From Ruegeria profundi (GTDB taxonomy: Bacteria > Pseudomonadota > Alphaproteobacteria > Rhodobacterales > Rhodobacteraceae): a stretch of 64,000 nt of DNA. Below the pieces are notes generated by a model that ran no database searches, was not told the origin of the DNA, and worked only from the letters and a program-made list of their open reading frames with translations. Positions 26,634 through 35,837 of the stretch are shown piece by piece (position 1 is the first letter of the stretch; every line of letters starts with the position of its first letter). The DNA is taken from assembly GCF_001507545.1 (NCBI RefSeq), contig NZ_LQBP01000006.1, positions 1-64,000 on the forward strand. The letters are read 5' to 3'. Both the position numbers and the translations under genes were made by a program.

Positions 26634-27500
26634 ATCTGTCGCAAAGGGCTTAAACGAAGAACCAGTCGGAAGCAAAATCTGTCGGTTTTTGTGCCGAAGT
26701 ACTTCGCCCGTCGAAAGACGGGATTGTCAGGTTGATTTTGGAGCGCAGAAGGCTGATGTCGCACGGTTCACTACATAACGCGCGCGCTCTTAACGGGAAA
26801 CTCCGCAAGCTGCATTGTTATGCGTCTCAAAGCCTTAGCCCATCTCGTCATCCGTCAGGTTGCCAATTATTAAATGATAGCCAACGCCTTTGGTTAAAAA
26901 CAAACTAGACCGGCCTGGGGCGGCCGCATTTGGACGAAGTGGTCATCCCGATCAACGGTCGGAAATGCTGGCGCTGGCGGGCCGTGGATGCGAACGGTGA
27001 AACTTTGGATGTCCTTGTCCAACCTCTGAGGAATACAAAGGCAGCCAAGCGCTTTCTGAAGCGGTTGATTTCACAATTCGGTAAACCCCGTGTTGTGATC
27101 ACCCCCTCTCGGGACATTGCTGCGCAATGCCCTGCCGGGCAAGGGAACCTTTGCGCTTGCTTTCATCGCGTTTAGCGCTGGTGACGCGGACCTCGGGCAG
27201 TCTGTTCTTACGCGCACGGCGCAGTCCGCACTTTCAGAACGTATTGCGGTGCAGCTTGTTAATACAGTCTATTCTTATATCGTATACAGGGCCGAGCAAC
27301 CGTGAAAGCCGCATAAAATCAATAGGTTTAGGTAATCCGACGCCTCCGGTGTCCTTGTTGGCGTAGATGACCGATCTGTTGCGCTTCTTTCCTGTGCACG
27401 AATCGCGCGGCGAACCCCACCGCGACTAAGCGGATTTGACTGTTCAAGTTACAGGTTGTAACCCGACAAGCGAGGTGAAAAGCAAGGACAAGACCCGAAG
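26634..27500. other. Gap holding an IS6 fragment and unassigned DNA
   Basis: Apart from the transposase fragment at 26915-27105, the tract has no supported gene. Just right of that fragment, ATTGCTGCGCAAT and GCCCTGCCGGGC form small palindromes at about 27117-27141, possibly the end of another insertion. The remainder has only short frames. Confidence 0.4.
26915..27105 (+). pseudogene. IS6-family transposase, middle fragment (copy 3)
   Basis: The frame reads RPHLDEVVIPINGRKCWRWR, VDANGETLDVLVQPLRNTKA and GKPRVVIT, then stops matching. It is the central DDE part (with the first Asp in HLDEV) of an IS6-type transposase. It ends almost exactly where copy 2 at 17160 begins in protein coordinates. 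Both ends are truncated. Confidence 0.8.
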
Positions 27501-28376
27501 ATGCAGGTTGCTATCCACGCAGGCGCGGCTTTTACCGACGAAGGGCGTGTGCTAAGCTCGCTGAAGAAAAACTCTGCTACCCTCTCTGCAACGGGGGTCA
27601 GGTTTTTCGGCTGGCGTCGTTATAACAGAATCTTCAAGCCCGCTTTCGACAAGATTGAGGCCGAGGCTGTCCATTTAACCTCATATCAAAACCTCAAAGC
27701 CATTCTTCCAACCGGACCGGACACCCGGCGCGCGATCTTTTGCAGCGGAAAGTTTGCGGGCGATCCGGCCGATGCTTTGAAGGACGGGCAGTTGTACCCG
27801 CAAGCTGGTCGCAGGATGGCACTGCTGGAACAGGTATATAGCGACCATCAGGTTGAGCTGCTGATGGGGCTCAGAAATCCAGGAAGCTTGGTTCCGAAAC
27901 TTCTGATGTCCCTCACTGAAGAGGCGCGCGAAGACATCGTTCGGAACACCGACCTAAGCTGCCTTAGCTGGATTGGTATGGTCGAAGATATCCGGGACCT
28001 TGCACCCAGCGTTCAGATTACCTTGTGGAGCGATGAAGACACCCCCTTCATTTGGGGGGATGTTATACGTGCGCTCAGCAATCTGGACGAAGACGTCGTT
28101 CTGGCAGACGAATATGAGCTTTTGACAAGCTTGCTGGATGATACTGGCCGCGAAAAGGTTCTGGAACTGACCGGTCGGGATACGCAATTGGGCAAGTCGG
28201 ACCTTAATGACATGCTGGCTCAGATCTTCGAAGATCACGCACAGCCTGATAAGGTTGAGGAAGAACTGGACATGCCCGGCTGGAGTACCGAGATAGTCGA
28301 AGCATTCTCGGAACTCTACGAACAAGACCTTGAACGTCTGAGCACGATGCCCGGCGTACGTGTCTTGAGGCCCTGA
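27501..28376 (+). CDS. Conserved hypothetical protein of roseobacter type
   Basis: The 291-residue protein begins MQVAIHAGAAFTDEGR, a start resembling sulfotransferase-like P-loop openings (AIHAGAAFTDE), but no clear phosphate-binding loop follows. The remainder is acidic and mainly helical (DEDVVLADEYELLTSLLDD) with no membrane segment or signal peptide. I recognise similar openings in hypothetical proteins of Rhodobacteraceae, without a known function. GCGAGGTGAAAAGCAAGG lies upstream of the ATG. It is followed, 146 bases on, by a LysR gene in the same direction. Confidence 0.75.
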   Translation: MQVAIHAGAAFTDEGRVLSSLKKNSATLSATGVRFFGWRRYNRIFKPAFDKIEAEAVHLTSYQNLKAILPTGPDTRRAIFCSGKFAGDPADALKDGQLYPQAGRRMALLEQVYSDHQVELLMGLRNPGSLVPKLLMSLTEEAREDIVRNTDLSCLSWIGMVEDIRDLAPSVQITLWSDEDTPFIWGDVIRALSNLDEDVVLADEYELLTSLLDDTGREKVLELTGRDTQLGKSDLNDMLAQIFEDHAQPDKVEEELDMPGWSTEIVEAFSELYEQDLERLSTMPGVRVLRP

Positions 28377-28522
28377 AGAACCCGGCGATGCCCGGCCAGA
28401 CCGAATGTGTCAAGCGGACTGACCCTGGCTTGAACGCCAAACGATCCTTGCGCTTGCGGGCACCGCCGCAAAGGGCTGTACTGGTCTGAAACCGGAACAC
28501 TGGAAAGAAAGAGACCCTCTGT

Positions 28523-29404
28523 TTGCGCTCAAGCCCGAACCTTCCACCGCTCTTGTCCCTTCGCGCTTTTTCTGCGGTGGCGCGGCTGCTTAGTTTTCGA
28601 AAGGCAGCAGATGAGCTGCTGATTTCACAAAGTACAGTCAGCCATCACATCCGGCAGCTAGAAAACACGCTTGGGACACCGCTGTTCGTACGACATGCAC
28701 GCAGCGTTTCTCTAACACCTGAAGGGGAACGCTATCTCAGTCATATTGACGCTGCCTTCCGTACCATCACAGATGCAACAGCAGAGCTTCGGGCCCAGGT
28801 TGGACTGCAAACGCTGCGCGTGACGGCGCTTCCGTCCTTTTGCTCATTGTGGCTCGTGTCGTGTCTTTCTTCGTTTTCAGAAGCGCATCCAGAGATCGAA
28901 ATCGAACTTGATCCATCACTTGAAAATATCAGCTTTACGCGGGATGAGGCCGATCTGGGCATAAGATACGGAACCGGCCCGTGGACCGGAGTTGATGCCA
29001 CGCTTCTGCATGTCGAAAAGATTGCACCTGTTGCGCATGCTGCAAGATCCACATCGCTCGGAGATCTGTCCGACGAACAGCTTCTACTCAGCCTCAAAAA
29101 ACACGAATGGCAAGTCTGGGCGAAATCGCAAGGCGTGACGCTGGCCGGTGCGAAACGCATGCCGCTGACTGATTACAACGTAGTCGTCCAGGCCGCGATT
29201 GACGGATCAGGTGTGGCAATCGGTCGTCAGTTGCTTGTTGATCCGCTTGTGCGCGCAGGTCGACTAAAGTGGCTTGCAGACCCCAAGATTGTGGACCAAC
29301 GCCTTGGCTATTGGCTGGTCAGCGCCAAGGGACGCGCCTTTACCCCAGCGATGTCGGTGTTTGCCGATTGGTTGACCGGGGCTTTTGCCGAGATCAAAAC
29401 CTGA
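28523..29404 (+). CDS. LysR-type regulator, GcvA-like
   Basis: The 293-residue protein starts at a TTG. Its N-terminal helix-turn-helix reads LSFRKAADELLISQSTVSHH and continues IRQLENTLGTPLFVRH, the GcvA-like arrangement. The ligand domain follows, with DLGIRYGTGPW at about 150, a motif of this subgroup. It precedes the dehalogenase-like gene by 228 bases on the same strand and may regulate it. No better start codon with a ribosome binding site is apparent. Confidence 0.85.
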   Translation: MRSSPNLPPLLSLRAFSAVARLLSFRKAADELLISQSTVSHHIRQLENTLGTPLFVRHARSVSLTPEGERYLSHIDAAFRTITDATAELRAQVGLQTLRVTALPSFCSLWLVSCLSSFSEAHPEIEIELDPSLENISFTRDEADLGIRYGTGPWTGVDATLLHVEKIAPVAHAARSTSLGDLSDEQLLLSLKKHEWQVWAKSQGVTLAGAKRMPLTDYNVVVQAAIDGSGVAIGRQLLVDPLVRAGRLKWLADPKIVDQRLGYWLVSAKGRAFTPAMSVFADWLTGAFAEIKT

Positions 29405-29632
29405 AGCGTCATCACTCAGCCATCTAAAAAATAGATTGCTCGTACGCCTTTTTCGAATTGGTAAGGCGTCGAGCGCCACATTACGTCCCCCATGTAGCGG
29501 AAAGGAGAACGCCCAACTGGCGTCTCGTGAAACTGCGCGCCCGTTGGAAAGGTTACACCGTTTTGCCTGCCGGGAGGCGGGCTTCCTCAACTCAGAACTC
29601 AAATTCTGTATGCACATTGGAAGGATGCCGGG

Positions 29633-30688
29633 ATGAGCCCGTTCGAGCCACTCGCCCACAAGAGTAACTTCACACGCCGCAAAATGCTGCAGTTGACCGT
29701 CGTCGCAGGCGCGCTTGGCGCGGGCCTGCGGCCATCTCAAAGTTTTGGAGACTCCAATATGACCACAATAACCCCCGCCGTACCGTCTGACGCCACTTTT
29801 GACGGTACCTGGCCCTTTACTGCAAACTACACGGACGCACCCGGCTATCCCGCCCACTATATTGACGTTGGTGAGGGACCCGAGACTTTGCTGTTACTGC
29901 ATGGCGAACCCACGTGGAGCTATCTGTTCCGGCATCAAATCGCTGAATGGTCGCGCCATCATCGGGTCATTGCTGTCGACCATATGGGTTTTGGCAAAAG
30001 CGCCACGCCAAAAGACCGAACCTATTGGTTGCAGGATCATGTCGACAATCTGGAGACGGTCGCCCTTGCCCTCGACCTCCGAGATGTGACGCTTGTGATG
30101 CATGACTTTGGCGGGCCGACCGGCATGGGGTTTGCGGTTCGCCATCCCGACAGGGTCAAACAGATTGTCTCGGTCAACGGACCAACACCACTGGGCCAGC
30201 CAGACCTGATTGATCGGCTGGTCGCGAATGCGGGTGATGCGCCGTGGTTTCAATGGATTCTCAAGGCACATGACAACGGCACGCTTGAGCCGCTGTTAGG
30301 CCAGCTGGATTATACCATCCTCTCAACTTTGAAACTGAACGGCTTTGAAGACCCCTCAATCGTGACGGACGCCTGGCTAGACGCCTACCGCGCACCTTTT
30401 CCGACACCGGCCGAGGCTGCCGGAGCCATCGGGTGGGCCAAGGGGTTTGCGGCCGGGGCGCACAAATTCGAAGAACCAGATGCGGCGACCCGAGCAGCGA
30501 TCAGCGCGAAACCCGCGCTTGCGCTTTGGGGTGAAAAAGACCGGACACTTCATGCCAAGCATTTTCTTCCGCTGTTCGAAGCCGCATTCCCGAACGGCAA
30601 AATTCACCGCCTTCCCGAAGCAGGCCATTACAGCCCAGAAGACGCCCCGCAAGACGTGACCAGCCACGTTCTGTCCTTCCTAGGGTAA
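29633..30688 (+). CDS. Tat-exported haloalkane-dehalogenase-like alpha/beta hydrolase
   Basis: The 351-residue protein has an N-terminal Tat signal (FTRRKMLQLTVVAGALGAG, about 13-31). Then come the oxyanion-hole motif LLHGEPTWSYLFRHQ, the nucleophile elbow VMHDFGGPTGMG with Asp as nucleophile, and a C-terminal LPEAGHYSPED with the catalytic His. HGEPTWSYLFR and an Asp nucleophile are hallmarks of haloalkane dehalogenases. However, the residue after Asp is Phe instead of the usual halide-binding Trp, so dehalogenation is not assured. An internal ATG at 29759 would give a signal-less form. A hairpin follows the stop. Confidence 0.8.
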   Translation: MSPFEPLAHKSNFTRRKMLQLTVVAGALGAGLRPSQSFGDSNMTTITPAVPSDATFDGTWPFTANYTDAPGYPAHYIDVGEGPETLLLLHGEPTWSYLFRHQIAEWSRHHRVIAVDHMGFGKSATPKDRTYWLQDHVDNLETVALALDLRDVTLVMHDFGGPTGMGFAVRHPDRVKQIVSVNGPTPLGQPDLIDRLVANAGDAPWFQWILKAHDNGTLEPLLGQLDYTILSTLKLNGFEDPSIVTDAWLDAYRAPFPTPAEAAGAIGWAKGFAAGAHKFEEPDAATRAAISAKPALALWGEKDRTLHAKHFLPLFEAAFPNGKIHRLPEAGHYSPEDAPQDVTSHVLSFLG

Positions 30689-31124
30689 ACCTGATCCGCG
30701 GCTGCTCAGCCTAGCCTGAGCGGCCGCATAAAAAGGCTTTCGATGGGCAAAGCAGGCTTTGGGAAAAAATGCTCCCAGCCCGGCAAGACAAACCTTTTGG
30801 CATAGCTGTTGCTAGTTCATGCCAAGGGCTTCTTTATTATGTTGGCTGAGAAACCGAGTCGTAGCTTAGTTTACTATTCGCTTTGGCTTTGAAGCGGTTC
30901 TCAGCCGCTCCATAGGCACTAGGCCGCGACGATCCGTTGCGGAAGTGAATAAAACTGAAGTTCGTCTTCTAAAGGGTTCGAATCGCGGTATGAGTCCGCG
31001 AAAGATCTCACCCAGTTTCCCAACCGTGAGTCGAAGGCCTTTCAGAGAAGAAGTCCTGAGCTCAGCAAAGCGCCCAGCAGGTCAACTGTGCGGCGCAAGG
31101 TCGTCAAAACTTAGCCAAAAGGCT
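30689..31124. other. Intergenic tract between hydrolase and recombinase cluster
   Basis: The tract separates a plus-strand gene from the minus-strand recombinase cluster. Apart from the hairpin at 30699-30726 I see no gene or clear repeat. It is a candidate position for cargo or for an end of the integrative element, but no copy of the right-hand inverted repeat was recognised in it. Confidence 0.4.
30699..30726 (+). terminator. 11-bp hairpin after the hydrolase gene
   Basis: CGGCTGCTCAG pairs with CTGAGCGGCCG around a six-base loop, with one G-T wobble. It starts 11 bases after the hydrolase stop. No T run follows on this strand, so it may be a weak or Rho-assisted terminator. Confidence 0.5.
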
Positions 31125-31637
31125 TTAAAAAGTATCGTCACTTTTTTTTCTTGAGCCAATCCCAACAACATTTCCGCTGTCACGCATTTTGCGAATATCC
31201 GCTTCTAGGTTTTCTATTTTGGTTTGAAGTTCTTCCTTCTCGATCAGCCAAGCTTGTGCCTCGGATGACATCTCTCTTATTGCTTCTTGAAGAAATGCAA
31301 TCGAGTCCCGCCTCGCTTTCTTAGACTTTCGTTTGGCGGCTGTGTCAGAACTCTTATGTTTCCTTAACCAGGCTCTGACTTGCTCGCGAAGGTCTAGATG
31401 GCGCTCGTTCCTCAAGTAGTTAACACCAAGACCGGACCTTCGCAGAACCTCTGCCATCGAAAGGCCAAGAGGCCGGTCAGGGTCCTTGGGATCACAATAA
31501 TAACCTCGCGCAGAAATCTCCGTATCGATCTGCTTCATCATGTCGTTAATACCATCGCGAGCTCTCTTGCTACGGTTTGCATGATAGTCTTTCAAGGGGG
31601 CCGATTTCCTGCTTTGTTTTTTTGGTTCGCGTTCCAT
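31125..31637 (-). CDS. Coiled-coil accessory protein of the recombinase cluster (Srap-like)
   Basis: The 170-residue protein is highly charged and basic at its N-terminus (REPKKQSRKSAPLK). It then has a helix-turn-helix-like patch (LSMAEVLRRSGLGVNYLRNE) and a long C-terminal coiled coil (EEKEELQTKIENLEADIRK type, about 105-155). Its start is two bases downstream of the stop of the 668-aa recombinase. In position and size it matches the small fourth gene, called srap, of strand-biased circularizing integrative elements (SEs), from memory. A DNA-binding accessory role is likely. TnpC of Tn554 is a second possible analogue. Confidence 0.65.
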   Translation of the reverse strand: MEREPKKQSRKSAPLKDYHANRSKRARDGINDMMKQIDTEISARGYYCDPKDPDRPLGLSMAEVLRRSGLGVNYLRNERHLDLREQVRAWLRKHKSSDTAAKRKSKKARRDSIAFLQEAIREMSSEAQAWLIEKEELQTKIENLEADIRKMRDSGNVVGIGSRKKSDDTF

Positions 31638-31639
31638 GC

Positions 31640-33646
31640 TTAACCAACAAGTTGAGCCAGTTTTTCTCGGGTCGATGGTGGGAGCGGCGTGAACAGTTTC
31701 TTTTCACAGTCGAACAGAGCAGCTTTAAATCGCTTGTCGTCGAGAAACTCGTCAATCATTGACTCAAAGACGGACAAGTGCCCTATAATCTGCGATTGAA
31801 AGAATACTCGGATTCCCCTTCCCACGTCCCCGGAAAGGAGTTGTAGGGCATTCCTGATTGCTTCCTTTCTATCTTGTCGAGCCGCAGCCATTTCCAATCG
31901 AAATATGCAGGAAGAGTTGCAAGCTCCAACGTCACGTTGACCTGTAAACTTCGAACAGAGCCCATTCTCCATATCCCCAGCAGTGCAATATCTTTCTGGG
32001 CCAACTTGTTGAATGTTAGGCAGTACTGCCAGAAGCAGCTCTGGGTCATCGTCTCCAAGGTCTTCCCGTATACCTCGCGAACGGAGTTCGTCGCGCGCCA
32101 CTCGAATTCTAGGCGCGCTTGGTCCACCGCACTCATCAATTTCATTGACGATCCTCACTCGGAGCAAATGCTTGTGCTCCTGCCTAACTTTTTCTGCATC
32201 CGCCTGAAACTCAGCGTCAGAGAGCATGTACCCGAGAGTAACGTCCATATCTGTGTGACCCAGTACGTCAAACAGGATGTTGTTTGCACCCTCCAAGGCC
32301 AAACCAACCAGTCGCGATAGAGTTTTTCGGAAACGGTGTGTAGTCAGTTTGCCGTCTAGCTCTCCGAGCGCCACGCCGTTAAGAGTTCGGACACGCGAGC
32401 CAAAAAGTGCGACCGCCTGCTCCATACCGGAGATTTCTGTCGTGTTGTTTTCTTTTGACCACCAAAGGTATCGGCCTGTTTTACCGAACGTTCTTAGCAG
32501 GCTCTGCTGCCTTTTTACCGCTGCGACTGCGTGATCAGGTAGAGCCCAGTGACGTTGTTCTCCCGCGGGAGTGTCTGTCTCTTTGAACGTGTATCCAACA
32601 AGTATTGTGTCATCATCAGAACGCTTAAGTGGCTCTTTAGATAGGACTTTCAACTCGGAAACACGCCCCGCCGTTGCGGACAGTAATATCTGCGCATTAG
32701 CGCACTGGCAGAGCAAAAGAAGTGATTTTACCCCGTCGAGTGTTTCCACCGGCCAGCCCGAAAAGAACTTACTTGTCCGTGCCTCACCGGGGACTCCTAA
32801 CTCGAAAGGGAATGAGAAACCTGGTTCCAGGACATCACCACGCCAGGACTGGATTGCTTCGTTTCTTACGCGCCTGACGAGATCTTGCCCATAACGCCCT
32901 TGATCATCCTCCGTTATGCTTGAGATTTCTGCGTAGCAACTCTCGAGGTCGTGCTGGATACTGGCCAGGAAGAAACTGGCGCGAAGAATTTGAGAGAATG
33001 CACTATCGTTAAAAGGCTGAATTGCTTGCGATTTGAACCTTTTAGGCGACACATCTTCTGCCGGCCAATCGTCAAACAAGCCCATCATAAGAAAGGCATT
33101 CAAGCGAGACGTGTTCATTTGAAAGAAATTTGGATTGGCTTTCCTGAGATCCTGGAATGCCGCCGGCGACAAATGCTTGAAAATCGAAACGCCGTCCGGG
33201 CACGTCGATATGGCGCTTGGTTCCTGCGTGTCAATCTGAAGAGCCATTTTTGCGGCGCGTACGAGAAACCCAGTTCTTGACACCCAGGTGAGTGCCTGCG
33301 GAGGACTCATTTTTCGATTGCTTTTCACGGTCTGCGTCAAGTCCAAGAGGGCGATCCTCTTGAGGCGTCTCAGGGCCATCTCTGAGCGATGTTCTGACCG
33401 TGACCAACTTTGCGGCAACGCTTTGGTAAAGTCGATCTGGCGCAAGCTGAGTTTGGTCTTTGCGGGAGGAACCATTTCGGCCGGAACCTCGACAATATCA
33501 TCAGAAAGCGCGAATCCGGGCATCACTGGCAAATTGCAGACATCATCCCAAGGCAAGCTCCAAACCAGATCAAGACGTATCGAATTCTGAGTAAGCTCGT
33601 CGCGATGCGCGTTTAAGATTGGGTTTAAAGAGCCTCTCGACATCAA
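31640..33646 (-). CDS. Tyrosine recombinase, IntB-like (668 aa)
   Basis: The C-terminal half is a tyrosine recombinase with a complete active set: Arg328 (SATAGRVSELK), Lys355 (YTFKETDTP), His437 and Arg440 (TTHRFRKTLS), His464 (VLGHTDMD) and Tyr473 (TLGYMLS). The large N-terminal region (1-300) and a cysteine cluster near 560-585 (CTAGDMENGLC and CNSSC) are extra and suggest a zinc-bound C-terminal extension. Its start overlaps the stop of the 726-aa gene by four bases (ATGA). The gene order of four matches the SE core, where this is IntB. It looks intact and active. Confidence 0.8.
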   Translation of the reverse strand: MMSRGSLNPILNAHRDELTQNSIRLDLVWSLPWDDVCNLPVMPGFALSDDIVEVPAEMVPPAKTKLSLRQIDFTKALPQSWSRSEHRSEMALRRLKRIALLDLTQTVKSNRKMSPPQALTWVSRTGFLVRAAKMALQIDTQEPSAISTCPDGVSIFKHLSPAAFQDLRKANPNFFQMNTSRLNAFLMMGLFDDWPAEDVSPKRFKSQAIQPFNDSAFSQILRASFFLASIQHDLESCYAEISSITEDDQGRYGQDLVRRVRNEAIQSWRGDVLEPGFSFPFELGVPGEARTSKFFSGWPVETLDGVKSLLLLCQCANAQILLSATAGRVSELKVLSKEPLKRSDDDTILVGYTFKETDTPAGEQRHWALPDHAVAAVKRQQSLLRTFGKTGRYLWWSKENNTTEISGMEQAVALFGSRVRTLNGVALGELDGKLTTHRFRKTLSRLVGLALEGANNILFDVLGHTDMDVTLGYMLSDAEFQADAEKVRQEHKHLLRVRIVNEIDECGGPSAPRIRVARDELRSRGIREDLGDDDPELLLAVLPNIQQVGPERYCTAGDMENGLCSKFTGQRDVGACNSSCIFRLEMAAARQDRKEAIRNALQLLSGDVGRGIRVFFQSQIIGHLSVFESMIDEFLDDKRFKAALFDCEKKLFTPLPPSTREKLAQLVG

Positions 33647-35823
33647 TTGACCTCCCCACCCTCAGTAGTAAAGGCCTTGAATTCGGATGCGACCTCTCCC
33701 AACGGAACTTCATCAAAAATCAGTGCACGCCCTTCGGTGAGAGCCCTACGATGATTGGCCAATTCCCTGTTAAAGGCATCCCCAAGCTCCGGGTAGGTTT
33801 CTTCACGAACAATCAGAATTGCCTGACGTTCAATCTCAAAGGATGATTCTAAGAAACGTTGTGCCGGAATTGAACGGCTTAGTTCGAGCAGCTCAGCGAG
33901 GCGGCGCGCGAGGTGTGGAATCGCCTCTGCTGTCAACCTGCCGTGTCGGCACAGAAGACAGCGCTGGGTCGCACATAGAGTACCAGCAATGTGATTGGGC
34001 GCAATTTCTGTAGGTGGCTCAAATGGATTTGAACAAGCCATTCCGTAGCGTGATCTAAAGTCTAGTAAGTTCTGATGGTCCTTATCCGTGAAGCCTGACG
34101 AACTCATTGCCATGTGTAATGCCGTTGGATCAACGTCTCGTCCGTTCTCGATTGCCTCAAAAAAGTGCTTGCACATATCTCGGAACGTCCGAAGTCTGTT
34201 CTGGATTTGACGGTTTTGTCTGAGGTATACTCTCGTCGTTCTCATGCTCTGGTGCTGCAAAAGATGTTGGGTGACGAAGGGGTTACCACCTGAGGCGTCA
34301 TAAATGTAAGCGGCAAAGCCATCCCGTACGTCACCGGCGGTCATACGTTCGATGTCTTCACAAAGATGACCTTTACCCCGTCGCTGCGCGGCTTGAATGG
34401 CGGCAGGTGTTAGATACCTCTTGAATGTCGCGGCAATCGGCTCCGTCACTCCCAACAGTCCAACAGCTTCATGTCCCTTGCGTTTATGGTTGAAATAGAT
34501 CCAGGGGGATCGCAGCTTTCGCTCAATCTCGAAAATCTCACGCCGCTTCTGATCTCTTAGCCTCTCCTTCGCTAGATACCTCCATCGCAACATTCTGAGC
34601 AGATCGCGCAGGTGTTTCGTTCGTTGTATTTGATCTCGCAATACCGAGTACGGTCGGTATCGCGAGTTTTTGAATGAAAGCGCAGCGTGAAGACGGCCTG
34701 TTTTTGGCCGAATTGCTTTCAAGTCTACCTCGTTACTTGATGTGTCAATACCGTGCGGCTTGGCTAAAATCATTACCGAAGACTGACGCTGATTCCGCTC
34801 ATCCGGGCTTGTTGATCGATCAACATACCAATCCTCACAGTCTTCGAAGTCTTCGTCCACGACAGAGATTGCGCCGACAGTATCCGTCCAACCGGTGTGA
34901 AAGGACACAAGCATGTAGCTGGCCAAAGTGGACCTACAGGACGGACTGTGCTGCTCCATAAGTGCAAGCGAAGGCGTGGAAAAGTACCTTTGTGAGCATT
35001 GATTTAGTTGCAGAACATCGTCCTGATCTATGTCGCGGTACAAAAGTACACGCGTGCTGAGCCGCTCGCGCGCAAGTACTGAAAGGTTGAAAACGTTTTC
35101 CCAAGGACTTTCCAACGTTTCCGGGTCTTTGATCTCGCCTCGTGGATCGTAGCCCTTCTCGAGCGCTTTATTGCCCTCCAAACCGTACTCGACACTTTTG
35201 TCGTGAAGCCTCTTTGCGGCGGTATAGATCACCTTAAGCGCCTTAGGGTTCACATCCCTATGCATCTTGGGTGCGTTACCACTTTCGATTGTCGGCCAAA
35301 TTAAGCGAGTTTGGGCGTCATCTAAGCCGTCCATCAGTCGACGACGTGAGGCGTTCAGAATTGCCTCCACTGCACGTAACGTCTCTTGCTTTCGACCGAC
35401 CCCAAATCTCTGCTCCAAGAGAAACCTCTTGAACGCTTCACCGTGGGCGACTTCCACATCGAGGCAACGGCTTACTCTGGAGTCCCACTGGACTTCAAAC
35501 TGAGAAAGAAAACGAAAGAACTTCTCCAAGAGTTCCAGTCGTTTCTTAATCGAAGACTTAGCCTTGTTGGATGTCCATATCCGAATTTCAGGCGCTAGAT
35601 CATATATCAAGGCGGGGCGACCGACAAACCCAGTTTCATCGGATCCATCTCTGAATTTGGTTAAATCAACATCAAATTCACCTTCTCTTGGATTGAACAC
35701 CGTCCAAGTAAGTGGATTGGCGTTGGCCCCACTAACCCTAGAAGCCCCTGTCTTTCTTCGTGTTTTTCCTTCTCCGCCCTTGGAGAATTCTAAGTCAGTT
35801 TTGTGCTTTTGCAGTTTTTTCAC
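33643..35823 (-). CDS. Tyrosine-recombinase-fold protein lacking catalytic residues (Tfp-like, 726 aa)
   Basis: The region 300-540 has the tyrosine recombinase fold, but the first Arg position reads Trp312 (HTGWTDTVGAI), and the His of the HxxR box is Gly (MTAGDVRDGFA, Arg500 kept). His524 and Tyr533 remain (LLQHQSM and RVYLRQ). Two of the five catalytic positions beyond the Tyr are thus lost, so strand cleavage is doubtful and a structural role more likely. The C-terminal part has a cysteine pair cluster (CATQRCLLCRHG). It starts with GTG, 14 bases after the IntA-like stop. SE elements encode such a protein (Tfp) between IntA and IntB. Confidence 0.8.
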   Translation of the reverse strand: MKKLQKHKTDLEFSKGGEGKTRRKTGASRVSGANANPLTWTVFNPREGEFDVDLTKFRDGSDETGFVGRPALIYDLAPEIRIWTSNKAKSSIKKRLELLEKFFRFLSQFEVQWDSRVSRCLDVEVAHGEAFKRFLLEQRFGVGRKQETLRAVEAILNASRRRLMDGLDDAQTRLIWPTIESGNAPKMHRDVNPKALKVIYTAAKRLHDKSVEYGLEGNKALEKGYDPRGEIKDPETLESPWENVFNLSVLARERLSTRVLLYRDIDQDDVLQLNQCSQRYFSTPSLALMEQHSPSCRSTLASYMLVSFHTGWTDTVGAISVVDEDFEDCEDWYVDRSTSPDERNQRQSSVMILAKPHGIDTSSNEVDLKAIRPKTGRLHAALSFKNSRYRPYSVLRDQIQRTKHLRDLLRMLRWRYLAKERLRDQKRREIFEIERKLRSPWIYFNHKRKGHEAVGLLGVTEPIAATFKRYLTPAAIQAAQRRGKGHLCEDIERMTAGDVRDGFAAYIYDASGGNPFVTQHLLQHQSMRTTRVYLRQNRQIQNRLRTFRDMCKHFFEAIENGRDVDPTALHMAMSSSGFTDKDHQNLLDFRSRYGMACSNPFEPPTEIAPNHIAGTLCATQRCLLCRHGRLTAEAIPHLARRLAELLELSRSIPAQRFLESSFEIERQAILIVREETYPELGDAFNRELANHRRALTEGRALIFDEVPLGEVASEFKAFTTEGGEVN

Positions 35824-35837
35824 GCGTTCGCCCCGGT

